A stretch of DNA of 34,771 nucleotides from Clostridium sp. CAG:762 (GTDB lineage Bacteria; Bacillota_I; Bacilli_A; RF39; UBA660). Made by a program: the position numbers and the translations under genes. Of the stretch, positions 1 to 8,584 are shown one piece after another (within the stretch, counting starts at the first letter, position 1; each line of letters opens with the position of its first letter). The notes beneath the pieces were generated by a model. That model worked only from the letters and a program-made list of their open reading frames with translations. It had not been told where the DNA came from and did no database searches. The DNA lies in the NCBI GenBank assembly GCA_000432575.1, contig HF996794.1:1-34771 (forward strand), written 5' to 3'.

Positions 1-411
1 TAACTTATATTTTAGTTAATAATCTTTTTTATTTAAAAACAACACACTTAACTACACATTGGGTAGTTTTTAAATAAATTATAGTCAACTTTAATAAATT
101 ATATATTACATTTTTTCTTTTTAATATATTAAACAAAAAAACTGATTGATGAGTCTGTAAATAAATTTATTTGTTACTATTCATAGCCATAATTGTAAAA
201 ATTTAAATCACACCCACATAAATCTTTCGCAAAAACAATATCCATTTAGGAAACAAATATAATAAATAGCACTTAATAAATATTGTATTTTCAAATATTA
301 AAAGCACTAGAAATTAAATTAGCAAAAATCTAATATTTTCCTATAATTCCTATAAAATAAGAAAATCGTTAAAATTAATAAAATCAGCTGTGAATAGTAA
401 CTTTAATCAAA
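1..411. other. AT-rich intergenic stretch downstream of the ABC-F gene
   Basis: No convincing coding region or RNA gene is visible on either strand. The stretch is extremely AT-rich with many stops in all frames. It contains a 15-bp imperfect inverted-repeat pair (173-187 and 387-401), listed separately, and a short AAATAAATTTATTT palindrome next to the left arm. No clear rho-independent terminator for the minus-strand ABC-F gene is seen. Confidence 0.6.
173..401. repeat. MITE-like element bounded by 15-bp inverted repeats
   Basis: The left arm GTTACTATTCATAGC (173-187) and the right arm GCTGTGAATAGTAAC (387-401) are reverse complements at 14 of 15 positions. They bound a 229-bp non-coding AT-rich segment that ends 10 bp from the ABC-F stop codon. 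Terminal inverted repeats around a short gene-free interior are the usual form of a miniature inverted-repeat element or the residue of an insertion sequence. No clear target duplication is seen beyond a possible TTT on each side. A chance repeat or a long-range RNA stem remains possible. Confidence 0.35.
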
Positions 412-2031
412 TTATTTTTTATATTGTTTAATATTATCACTATTCTTATATTCTATATTTCCTGTACTAATATCAATTAACATTGAAGCATTTAATATAT
501 CATTATATTTTCTATTATGAGAAATACTAATAATTGTACCTTGATAAGTACTTATTAATTCATATATTAAATCAATTGCCTCTTTATCTAAATGATTAGT
601 TACTTCATCAAGAATCAAAACATTAATTCTGCTTAAAGCAATTTTAACTAAATTAACCCTTGTCCTTTGACCAGGAGACAATATACTATATGGTTTATCT
701 TTATCATCATAACTAATATTAAATTTATCCAGTAGTGTAAATATCATAGATAAATCATAATCTTTTATATCATTAGTTAAATATTTTAAAACAGTATCAT
801 TAGTATTACCGTTTAAAGTATCTTGAGAAATATAACCAATTTTTACACTACTACCAAGGATAACTTCCCCACTTAAAGGTTCTATTTCATTTAATATAGT
901 TCTAACTAAAGTAGTTTTTCCACTTCCATTACTACCACATATTTGTATTTTACTACCATATGGAATTGTTATATTAATAGTAGGAGTTTTAAAATTATTA
1001 TAACCACATACTAAATTATTTAAATATATGTCCTTATTTCCTTTATCTGTATCTAAATTAAAGAAAAAATTTAATTCTTTCTTTTCTTTAAAATATGGTA
1101 TTTCCAATTCAGTCAAAGCCTTAGAAATCTTAGAAATATTTGAGTTATTAGTTCTTTCCTTAGCATAATTATTTGCTATTTTATCATTATCACTATAAGA
1201 TTTTTTATTATTTCCCTTACTTACCCACACTTTAGTTTTTTCCAATTGTTGTTTTAATTTATCACGTTTTTGAATTATCTTTTTATACTCTTCTAATTGA
1301 TTATTATATTCTTTTTCTTTTTCTTTTAAATAATCATTATATTTCATATTATATTCTAAAATTTTACCATTATTTAATTCAAAAACTTTATTTACTATAC
1401 TATTTAAAAACATTTCATCATGAGATACTATAATCATTTTCTTTGTTGATTTTCTTAAATAACTTTCCAACCAATTAATAGCATCTAAATCTAAATTATT
1501 AGTAGGTTCATCTAAAAGTAAAATATCTTTATTAGATAAAAGCAAGCATGCTAATAATATTTTAATTTTTTCTCCCCCAGATAAATATTTAATTAACATA
1601 TCACTTGATTCTTTAAAATTTAAACCATTTAAAATAATATTTAAATTATCAGTAAAATTATATCCATCTAATGCTAAATATTTATTTAATGTATCACTAT
1701 AACAATCCATATTATCTTCAGTTAAATTATTTTCTAATTCATATAATTTATTTTCCAAAGAATCAATCCCAATTACTTGCTTTATATATTGAATTACCGT
1801 TAATTCATTATAAATATAAGAAATTTCTTGTTTTAAATAATCTACCTGTTCAGTATTTAATTTAATACTTCCAATATATGGTAAATTATTAGATAAAGCT
1901 TTAAGCAATGTAGTTTTACCACTCCCATTATTTCCAACTAAACCTATTTTATCACCATCATTTAACGTAAATGAAATATCATTTATAATATTATTACTTT
2001 GAATTATTACCTTTAAATTTTTAACCACCAT
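412..2031 (-). CDS. ABC-F family ATPase (ribosome-associated; possible antibiotic-resistance type)
   Basis: This is a soluble protein of about 539 aa with two ABC ATPase domains in tandem and no membrane segments, the ABC-F arrangement. These proteins bind the ribosomal E site to rescue stalled translation or to dislodge antibiotics. Visible motifs are Walker A GNNGSGKTT near residue 36, signature LSGGEK and Walker B LLLDEPTNNLD in the first half, then a Lys/Glu-rich interdomain linker (about 225-310). The second half has Walker A GSNGSGKTT, signature LSPGQRTRV and LILDEVTNHLD. The short form and LSPGQ-type second signature recall resistance ABC-Fs, but the subclass cannot be assigned by eye. 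ATG at 2031 is preferred because the upstream in-frame GTG lies directly against the AAGGTG ribosome site. A hairpin and a transposase remnant lie upstream, so it may have arrived laterally. Confidence 0.85.
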   Translation of the reverse strand: MVVKNLKVIIQSNNIINDISFTLNDGDKIGLVGNNGSGKTTLLKALSNNLPYIGSIKLNTEQVDYLKQEISYIYNELTVIQYIKQVIGIDSLENKLYELENNLTEDNMDCYSDTLNKYLALDGYNFTDNLNIILNGLNFKESSDMLIKYLSGGEKIKILLACLLLSNKDILLLDEPTNNLDLDAINWLESYLRKSTKKMIIVSHDEMFLNSIVNKVFELNNGKILEYNMKYNDYLKEKEKEYNNQLEEYKKIIQKRDKLKQQLEKTKVWVSKGNNKKSYSDNDKIANNYAKERTNNSNISKISKALTELEIPYFKEKKELNFFFNLDTDKGNKDIYLNNLVCGYNNFKTPTINITIPYGSKIQICGSNGSGKTTLVRTILNEIEPLSGEVILGSSVKIGYISQDTLNGNTNDTVLKYLTNDIKDYDLSMIFTLLDKFNISYDDKDKPYSILSPGQRTRVNLVKIALSRINVLILDEVTNHLDKEAIDLIYELISTYQGTIISISHNRKYNDILNASMLIDISTGNIEYKNSDNIKQYKK

Positions 2032-2106
2032 TATTACCACACACCTTACATTTATTATTTTTTTCCCATTTTATAACTTTCATATCGTAACTTAAAATAT
2101 CAATCA

Positions 2107-2283
2107 TTAATGTTTAAGTTCAAATATTTCCATGGAATATACAAGGTTTAACATTACTCTAATAGGAAATTCATCACGACCTTTACTTCGTTTTTCTTCA
2201 AGTATATTACATAGTTCATCATCCACATTTTCTAGGCATAGTTTAAGTCGTGTCAAATCGCCTAAAACTTCAATTATATTATA
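2107..2283 (-). pseudogene. Remnant resembling the N-terminal region of a transposase
   Basis: An open minus-strand frame of about 58 codons without a credible start ends at a TAA (2107-2109). Its translation contains GRDEFPIRVMLNLVY followed by SMEIFELKH. This resembles the 'GR..yPvr.m.n.l.agiVFeH' block near the N terminus of DUF772-type/IS4-IS5-like transposases, including the acidic helix before it (ENVDDELCNILEEKR). The rest of a transposase is missing. It lies between the ABC-F gene and spoVB and suggests past insertion-sequence activity. The assignment rests on motif memory only; a small unknown protein is the alternative. Confidence 0.4.
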
Positions 2284-2307
2284 ACATTTTTAAAAAGAAA
2301 TATCTAT

Positions 2308-2332
2308 ACAAAATCCTTATTTTATAAGGGTT
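2308..2332. terminator. Hairpin upstream of the ABC-F gene, possible attenuator
   Basis: AATCCTTAT (2312-2320) and ATAAGGGTT (2324-2332) form a 9-bp stem with one G-T pair and a 3-nt loop. On the minus strand it is followed by TTTT and a weakly T-rich tract, and it sits in the leader side of the ABC-F gene. Attenuators are common upstream of inducible ABC-F genes, but no leader peptide with a good ribosome site was recognised here. Confidence 0.35.
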
Positions 2333-2512
2333 CTGTTTTACTTTTTAATGTTTAATCATAATTTTAGAAAAATAATCAAAATCATAGTTAATAATATCAA
2401 AAATAAGAGTAAAAATTATTTTTGTCCCCTTTTATCCATTGATATTACTGTGATTATTCACATCCTTTTCCTATTTTAAATAATTTAACATAAAATAAAT
2501 TAGGTGATATCA

Positions 2513-3805
2513 TTGAAAAAAAATAAATTTATAAAATCTACACTTATTCTCATTATAGGTGGTTTTATTTCTAAAATCATGGCTATGATTATTAGAATAA
2601 TATTAACAAGAGTTATTGGTACTGAAGGAATTGGCTTATATATGTTAGTATTACCAACTTTTGTCCTTTTTATCACCTTAGGCAATATGGGTGTTACTAC
2701 CTCTTTATCTAAACTAGTAAGTGAACATAAAAAAAATAACCAAAAATTAGTCTTATCAATTATTCCTACAATCCTTTTATTTAACTTATTACTTATGATA
2801 ATTCTCTTCGTTTTAGCCCCTTTTATTTCTAACTGCTTACTTCATAACAAACGCATTTATTATCCTATCATGGCTATTGGTTTAACTCTACCTTGCATTA
2901 CATTATCTGATTTAATGCGTGGATATTTCTTTGGCAAACAAAAAATGCTTCCTTATGTTGTATCAAATATTATTGAACAATTAGTAAGACTCCTTCTAAC
3001 CTCTTTCTTTATTCCTAATCTTTTAAAAATAAGCCTAGAAATTGCCATTACAGGAGTGGTTTTAATCAACATTATAAGTGAATTTACTTCTATTATCACT
3101 CTTCTCTTTTTCATTCCAAAAAATGCTAAAATTAAAAAACAAGATTTTAAATACAATAAAGAATGCATGCACGATGTTTTAAGAATTGGCATCCCCTCAA
3201 CTGGAACTAGACTAATCGGTACTATCTCTTCATTCTTAGAACCAATTACCCTAACCTATGCACTTACCTTAGTAGGATATAGTTCTAAATTTATTACTTT
3301 AGAGTATGGCATTATCAATGGTTATGTCTTACCCTTAATACTCTTACCATCATTCTTTTCCTATGCCATTTCAAATGCCTTATTACCTGTTGTTAGCAAT
3401 AGTTATGCAAACAATAATATCACTTATGCCAAAGCAAAAATAAAACAGGCAATCATATTATCTTTATTAATTGGATTACCTGTTACATTAATTTTTATTT
3501 TTATTCCCAATATCCCCTTAAAACTAATTTATCACACAGATTTAGGAATAAATTACATCAAATTTCTTGCTCCCATCTTTATTTTACACTATATCCAAAG
3601 TCCCTTAACAACTACTTTACAAGCCATGAATAAAGCAAAATGTGCAATGTATGGCACCTTATTTGGTTCCATCATTAGAACTAGTCTTCTATTCATTTGT
3701 TCTATCATGAAAATTGGCATGTGGAGCCTAATCATTGCTATTGCTAGTAACATCATTTTTGTCACAATACATCACATCTATTATGTAAAAAAATATCTAA
3801 AATAA
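2513..3805 (+). CDS. spoVB: SpoVB-like lipid II flippase (MATE/MOP superfamily)
   Basis: This is a polytopic membrane protein of about 430 aa in the oligosaccharidyl-lipid/polysaccharide flippase superfamily. The N terminus (FIKSTLILIIGGFISKIM, then RVIGTEGIGLYML) and the segment SLSKLVSEH match the SpoVB pattern well. SpoVB supplies peptidoglycan precursor for spore cortex synthesis. There are roughly a dozen hydrophobic segments, and the protein is shorter than B. subtilis SpoVB (about 520 aa). TTG at 2513 is preferred as start because the in-frame GTG at 2504 lies inside the AGGTGAT ribosome site, five bases before the TTG. It converges on polC with a 9-bp coding overlap. Other members of this superfamily (MurJ-like, polysaccharide exporters) are alternatives, but the sporulation genes nearby favour SpoVB. 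Confidence 0.8.
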   Translation: MKKNKFIKSTLILIIGGFISKIMAMIIRIILTRVIGTEGIGLYMLVLPTFVLFITLGNMGVTTSLSKLVSEHKKNNQKLVLSIIPTILLFNLLLMIILFVLAPFISNCLLHNKRIYYPIMAIGLTLPCITLSDLMRGYFFGKQKMLPYVVSNIIEQLVRLLLTSFFIPNLLKISLEIAITGVVLINIISEFTSIITLLFFIPKNAKIKKQDFKYNKECMHDVLRIGIPSTGTRLIGTISSFLEPITLTYALTLVGYSSKFITLEYGIINGYVLPLILLPSFFSYAISNALLPVVSNSYANNNITYAKAKIKQAIILSLLIGLPVTLIFIFIPNIPLKLIYHTDLGINYIKFLAPIFILHYIQSPLTTTLQAMNKAKCAMYGTLFGSIIRTSLLFICSIMKIGMWSLIIAIASNIIFVTIHHIYYVKKYLK

Positions 3806-6800
3806 AGTTAATTGACTTGTCTCAGGCATATCTTTTAAAATACCCATTATTCTCATTTTATCCACCAAAGTTGTGGATACTTTACATCTATTTGTAAAAT
3901 CTTCAATACTAATAAATCGCTTTTTCTTAGCTTCCTCATATATATTATTAGCCACTACATCACCCAAACCATCTATTGTTCTAAATGGTGGTATTAAAGT
4001 TTTACCATCCTCATCAATAATAAATCGTTTAGCATGAGACTTATATAAATCTAGGTGTCCAAAATTAAAACCACGAGCCGTCATTTCCAAAGAAGATGCT
4101 AAAACATCCAAAATATTATCTTCTTTATTTGTTCGATCATATCCCTTATTATTTAATTCAATAATCTTCTCTTTAATCGAATTATATCCCTTTATCATAG
4201 TCTCAATATCAAAATCAAAACATCTTACTGAAAAATAAGTAGCATAGTAATAAATTGGCATATGAACTTTAAACCAAGCAACACGACAACACATCATACA
4301 GTACGCTGTAGCATGAGCTTTTGGAAACATATATTTTATCTTTCTACAAGACTCAATATACCAATCTGCAATATTACCTTCTTTTAATATTTTTTCCCAA
4401 TTCTTCCAACCTTCAGGATCTTTAGATGCTTTCCCCTTACGCACAAACTCCATAATTTTAAAAGCACTACCAGGTTCGATACCTTGATTAATTAAATAAA
4501 CCATAATATCATCACGACAACCTATTACTTCTTTAAAAGGAACAACATTATTTCTAATTAATTCTTGTGCATTATTTGCCCAAACATCAGTACCGTGTGA
4601 TAATCCTGATACTTTAACAAGTTCACCAAATGTTGAAGGTCTAGTTTCCACTAACATATTAATAACAAACTTAGTTCCAGTCTCTGGTAAACCAAGTGTT
4701 CCAGTTTCACACATTATTTCTTCCTTAGTAACACCTAAAGCCTTAGGAGAAGAAAATAAACTAAATACATCCTTATCATCCATCGGTATATCTTCAATTT
4801 TCATTTTACTTAAATCAGTTAAATACTTTAACATTGTAGGATCATCATGTGCTAAAATATCCAATTTAAGTAAATCCTGGTCAATAGCATGATATTCAAA
4901 ATGTGTTGTATACCATCTACTATTTGGGTCATCTGCGGGATACTGATATGGTGTAAAATCAAATATATCCATATATCCTGGCACTACAACAATACCACCA
5001 GGGTGTTGCCCAGTCGTTCTCTTAACTCCTGTACAACCAATAGCTAATCTCTCTATCTCTGCCACTCTAGGCATCTTCAACCCTTTATCTTCAAAGTAAC
5101 CACGAACAAAACCAAAAGCTGTTTTATCTGCAACAGTACCTACTGTCCCTGCTCGATAAACATTTGCTTCTCCAAACAAAACCTTTGTATAATCGTGAGC
5201 ATTTGCTTGATACTCAGATGAAAAATTAAGATCGATATCAGGAACCTTATCCGCCTTAAATCCCAAAAATGTTTCAAAAGGCATATCCTGCCCATCCTTA
5301 TGCATTGGATGTCCACATTTAGGACAATTCATATCTGGCAAATCATAACCAGAAGAATAATCCAAAGATAATTTGCGCCCATCTATTTCAAATATTGTAT
5401 GAAAGCATTTTTCACATACGTAGTGGGCTGGAAGTGAATTAACCTCAGTAATTCCCATCATTGTTGCAACCAAAGAAGAACCAACCGAACCACGACTACC
5501 TACGAAATATCCATCATCATTACTCTTCTTAACAAGTTTTTGAGCAATTAAGTAAATAACATCAAAACCACCACCAATAATACCACTTAATTCTCTTTCT
5601 AACCTTTTTTCTATTAATTCAGGTAAAATTTCACCATACATTTCATGAGCTTTATTATAAACCATATCTCTTACTATTTGATTAGAATTTTCCATCTTAG
5701 GTGAAAAAGGTATTCCACCAGTATCAATAATAACCTCAACATTCTCAATCATATCAGCAATCTTATTAGTATTAGTAACAACAATTTCATAAGCTTTCTC
5801 TTTACCTAAGAAACTAAAATCTTCTAACATCTCATCTGTTGTTCTAAAATGCATCGAAGGAATTTCCTTAATATCTTTTTTATTTAAAATATGTCTTCCT
5901 CCACCAGGCACCTTTTGATTAACAATAATACTTCTATAAATCTTATCACTTCTATCTAAATGATGCACATCTCCAGTAGCCACGACTAATTTTCCTGCTT
6001 GAGTAGCCACTCGAATAATCTTTTCAATATGATTAATTAATTCCTGTTTAGAACCAAAATCACCTAAATCAAGCAAATGACCATACACTTCAGGTGGTTG
6101 CACCTCAATATAATCATAAAAACTCATTAAATTAGTTAATTCCTCATCACTCTTACTTCTAGCCAAATTAAATATTTCCCCATTAACACAACTACTACCA
6201 ATCAAAAGACCTTCTCTTAATTTATTAATCTCACTCCTAAGTATCCTTGGTGTTTTATATAAATATTTCGTATTAGCATATGATATTATCTTAAACAAAT
6301 TCTTTAAACCAACTTTATTTTGTACTAAAGCAGTAAAATGAAAAGCTTCTCCTTGTTTATGTAAATCATTAGTACTAACCATTTTATTTAAATCTAAAGC
6401 ATTTTCAATATTTCTATTAGATAATTCTTTTAACATTTTATGAAATACATAAGCAGTCCCCTCAGCATCATAATCAGCTCTATGATGAGCCTCTTCATCA
6501 AATGGTACATCATATCTCTTAACTAAAGCTGACAAACTATGACGTCCCATTGATGGATTCATAACACGTGATAATTCCAATGTATCAATAACCGTATTTG
6601 TATAATTACCTAAATTATATTTCTCATAAGCCATAGCTAAAAATGAAGTATCAAACTTTGCATTGTGGGCAACCATTGGTAAATCTCCAACCCATTTAAT
6701 AAAATCCTTAACTGCCTCTTCTTCAAGTGGACAACCCTCTAACATTTTATCAGTAATATTAGTAACTTCAATAATACGTGCTGGAAGTTTTCTCTCTGGA

Positions 6801-8122
6801 TAAATCAATTGATCAAACCTATCAATAATTTCCCCATTACATATCTTAACTGCTCCTATTTCAATAATAGTATCTCCACCACCAGCATTAAAACCAGTTG
6901 TTTCAAAATCGAACACAACATATGTCGCATCTAATAAATTCATATCCCTTTCACGAAAACAAATATCAACACTATCATCGATTAAACTAAGTTCTGTACC
7001 ATATAAAATCTTTATACCATGAGCCTCATGAAAAGCATCAGGAAAAGACTGAGCACCATTATGATCAGTAATAGCAATAGCCTTATGCCCCCAAGTTTTT
7101 GCTCTCTTAATAAGACTTTTAGCACTGACAAGCCCATCCATTTGACTCATAAACGTATGAGCATGTAACTCAACCCTTTTCTCCTTCGCATTATCCATAA
7201 TGGTTTCTTTACTACGTTCAATCTCAGTAATATCTTTATATCTAGTCATAAACACTAACTCATGAGCATATTGGTCATTAGTAACCTTCCCATAAAATCT
7301 AAACCACTTACCCTCTTTAATATCTTTTTTTATTAAATCAAATTCTTCTGCATTCTTAGTAATTACCTTAACATACATACTATCTTCTTCATCAGTAACC
7401 TTTAAAGTAATTATCTTATAACCACTTTTCGCCTCAAAAATATCAACTCCAAATACCATACCTTCAATATTTATATTATCCATTTCATATAAAATATCAC
7501 TAATCTTAGTAACAGTATCATCCTTTTTTTGCTTATAATACTTAGGCGTATTCTTAACTATTTCCTCTTTTTTATTTTCTATATTATAATTGGTATTAGA
7601 ATCAAAAGCATTATCATATATATCATGTTCTATTCTTTTACTTATATCATTTTCTTCTTTCAAAGTAACCTCAATATTAACATTGTAACCACACTTTAAT
7701 AACTTACATGTAATGTCATTTAAAGCTTTCTTTACATCAATAAATTCTACTTTATTATAAGTTACAATATAGTAATTATCTTGATTACTAATTAATCTAT
7801 CTATAAAAACACTAAAACTATTTTTATTCTTAGAAATTTCTAATATGATTTCATTATAACATTCCTTTAATAAAGAATTATCTCCATTTTCTACTTTGAA
7901 AATTAGATTAACTAATTCTGGTTTAGGAAAAGCCTCCCTTAACTTATTTAAAAAAGATACATATAAATCATATGGAATATTCTTATTAAGAATAATTATA
8001 AATTCCCACATCTTATCATTATCATAAACAACCACTCTATCTAATTTAGAACCTTCAAAATAATTAGAATACTTATCTTCTAAATTTATTTGCTTAATTA
8101 ATCTTAATACTCTTTCATCCAT
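3797..8122 (-). CDS. polC: DNA polymerase III alpha subunit, PolC type
   Basis: This is the replicative DNA polymerase of low-GC Gram-positives, about 1441 aa (family about 1440). In order it shows a poorly conserved N-terminal region, an OB fold (about 205-295), the first PHP piece with ELHAHTFMSQMDG (about 315-325), a DEDDh proofreading exonuclease (VVFDFETTGF near 402 to HRADYDAEGTAY), the rest of PHP, a zinc finger (CEKC...CPKC), the polymerase core with PDIDLNFS, and the C-terminal clamp-binding peptide QLTLF. The start at 8122 follows an AGAGGTGG ribosome site; an upstream in-frame start would add 12 residues and has no such site. A good promoter lies at 8149-8177, and the promoter-leader module at 8258-8549 points at the gene. 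The last three codons lie antisense to the end of spoVB. Confidence 0.97.
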   Translation of the reverse strand: MDERVLRLIKQINLEDKYSNYFEGSKLDRVVVYDNDKMWEFIIILNKNIPYDLYVSFLNKLREAFPKPELVNLIFKVENGDNSLLKECYNEIILEISKNKNSFSVFIDRLISNQDNYYIVTYNKVEFIDVKKALNDITCKLLKCGYNVNIEVTLKEENDISKRIEHDIYDNAFDSNTNYNIENKKEEIVKNTPKYYKQKKDDTVTKISDILYEMDNINIEGMVFGVDIFEAKSGYKIITLKVTDEEDSMYVKVITKNAEEFDLIKKDIKEGKWFRFYGKVTNDQYAHELVFMTRYKDITEIERSKETIMDNAKEKRVELHAHTFMSQMDGLVSAKSLIKRAKTWGHKAIAITDHNGAQSFPDAFHEAHGIKILYGTELSLIDDSVDICFRERDMNLLDATYVVFDFETTGFNAGGGDTIIEIGAVKICNGEIIDRFDQLIYPERKLPARIIEVTNITDKMLEGCPLEEEAVKDFIKWVGDLPMVAHNAKFDTSFLAMAYEKYNLGNYTNTVIDTLELSRVMNPSMGRHSLSALVKRYDVPFDEEAHHRADYDAEGTAYVFHKMLKELSNRNIENALDLNKMVSTNDLHKQGEAFHFTALVQNKVGLKNLFKIISYANTKYLYKTPRILRSEINKLREGLLIGSSCVNGEIFNLARSKSDEELTNLMSFYDYIEVQPPEVYGHLLDLGDFGSKQELINHIEKIIRVATQAGKLVVATGDVHHLDRSDKIYRSIIVNQKVPGGGRHILNKKDIKEIPSMHFRTTDEMLEDFSFLGKEKAYEIVVTNTNKIADMIENVEVIIDTGGIPFSPKMENSNQIVRDMVYNKAHEMYGEILPELIEKRLERELSGIIGGGFDVIYLIAQKLVKKSNDDGYFVGSRGSVGSSLVATMMGITEVNSLPAHYVCEKCFHTIFEIDGRKLSLDYSSGYDLPDMNCPKCGHPMHKDGQDMPFETFLGFKADKVPDIDLNFSSEYQANAHDYTKVLFGEANVYRAGTVGTVADKTAFGFVRGYFEDKGLKMPRVAEIERLAIGCTGVKRTTGQHPGGIVVVPGYMDIFDFTPYQYPADDPNSRWYTTHFEYHAIDQDLLKLDILAHDDPTMLKYLTDLSKMKIEDIPMDDKDVFSLFSSPKALGVTKEEIMCETGTLGLPETGTKFVINMLVETRPSTFGELVKVSGLSHGTDVWANNAQELIRNNVVPFKEVIGCRDDIMVYLINQGIEPGSAFKIMEFVRKGKASKDPEGWKNWEKILKEGNIADWYIESCRKIKYMFPKAHATAYCMMCCRVAWFKVHMPIYYYATYFSVRCFDFDIETMIKGYNSIKEKIIELNNKGYDRTNKEDNILDVLASSLEMTARGFNFGHLDLYKSHAKRFIIDEDGKTLIPPFRTIDGLGDVVANNIYEEAKKKRFISIEDFTNRCKVSTTLVDKMRIMGILKDMPETSQLTLF

Positions 8123-8148
8123 ATTTTTACCACCTCTACGTACAATAA

Positions 8149-8177
8149 AGTATAACAAAACTTTTCTTTATTGTAAA
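8149..8177 (-). promoter_or_regulatory. Sigma-A-type promoter of polC
   Basis: On the minus strand, TTTACA (8172-8177) and TATACT (8149-8154) are separated by 17 bases. The -10 box is about 26 bases upstream of the polC ATG. Confidence 0.65.
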
Positions 8178-8257
8178 CTACTTTCCAATAACTTTATACA
8201 TATAAAATCTTTATAATAATATAAACTAAAACGAACCAAAAACCTTTTTTATTTATA

Positions 8258-8347
8258 TCATTTGCTATTGCTTTTTAGTGCTAATTTCTTCTTATCATTA
8301 CTAAAATATTACTCTAACTTAAATTTTTTATTTATTACCTTATCCAT
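8258..8347 (-). pseudogene. Decayed small gene in promoter-leader module copy A
   Basis: The conserved promoter of copy A is followed by an AAAGGAGAG ribosome site and an ATG at 8347. Translation gives MDKVINKKFKLE and then a TAA (8309-8311); in the same frame it continues with KKKLALKSNSK to a TGA at 8258. Copy B contains LALKGESK at the equivalent place, so the two look like decayed versions of one gene of about 50 codons. A working leader peptide of 12 residues is the alternative. Confidence 0.4.
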
Positions 8348-8549
8348 AATCACTCTCCTTTACTTAAGATAAATCCACTATACTACATAAAGTATTAAAA
8401 AGTCAAACTTCTAAAATTAAAAAACGCCCAGTTGTTTTTTGAATTTTAGAATATTTTTATATCAGTTTTTAAGAAACACCCGTGTAATTTTTAAATTTTA
8501 GCAATTTTAATATTTTTTTAAAATTTTTTTGTTGTGATAACAGCATAGC
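8261..8549 (-). repeat. Promoter-leader module, copy A (upstream of polC)
   Basis: This region aligns with 19026-19297 in the same orientation. Blocks matched by eye are: the tract at 8261-8284 (19 of 24 identical); the -10 region ATCCACTATACTAC (14 of 15 over the block); the -35 region at 8401-8434 (27 of 34); the AACACCCGTGTA block at 8475-8508 (30 of 34); and AACAGCATAGC at 8539-8549 (11 of 11). Layout in reading direction is GCTATGCTGTT, T/A-rich tract, ACACGGGTGTT, promoter, ribosome site and short reading frame. The 8159-8584 gap contains nothing else recognisable apart from the polC promoter. Confidence 0.75.
8377..8406 (-). promoter_or_regulatory. Promoter of module copy A
   Basis: TTGACT (8401-8406) and TATAGT (8377-8382) are spaced by 18 bases. 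The same boxes with the same spacing recur in copy B, which supports function. Transcription runs toward polC. Confidence 0.7.
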
Positions 8550-8584
8550 AAAAAAAAAGAATAAGATTTTCTTCTTAACCTTAT

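Noticed and set aside
1671..1865. Open frames antisense to larger genes (for example 1671-1865, 2953-3192, 14881-15111, 18002-18208, 29629-29820)
   Set aside because: They lie wholly within well-supported genes, have no ribosome sites or family features, and reflect AT-rich codon shadows.
2443..2463. TGTGATTATTCACA palindrome as an operator
   Set aside because: A single short AT-rich inverted repeat without a partner gene or a second copy; no basis for a regulator.
2489..2497. CATAAAATA upstream of spoVB as a sporulation promoter
   Set aside because: Transcription would begin within the ribosome site and the -35 match is weak.
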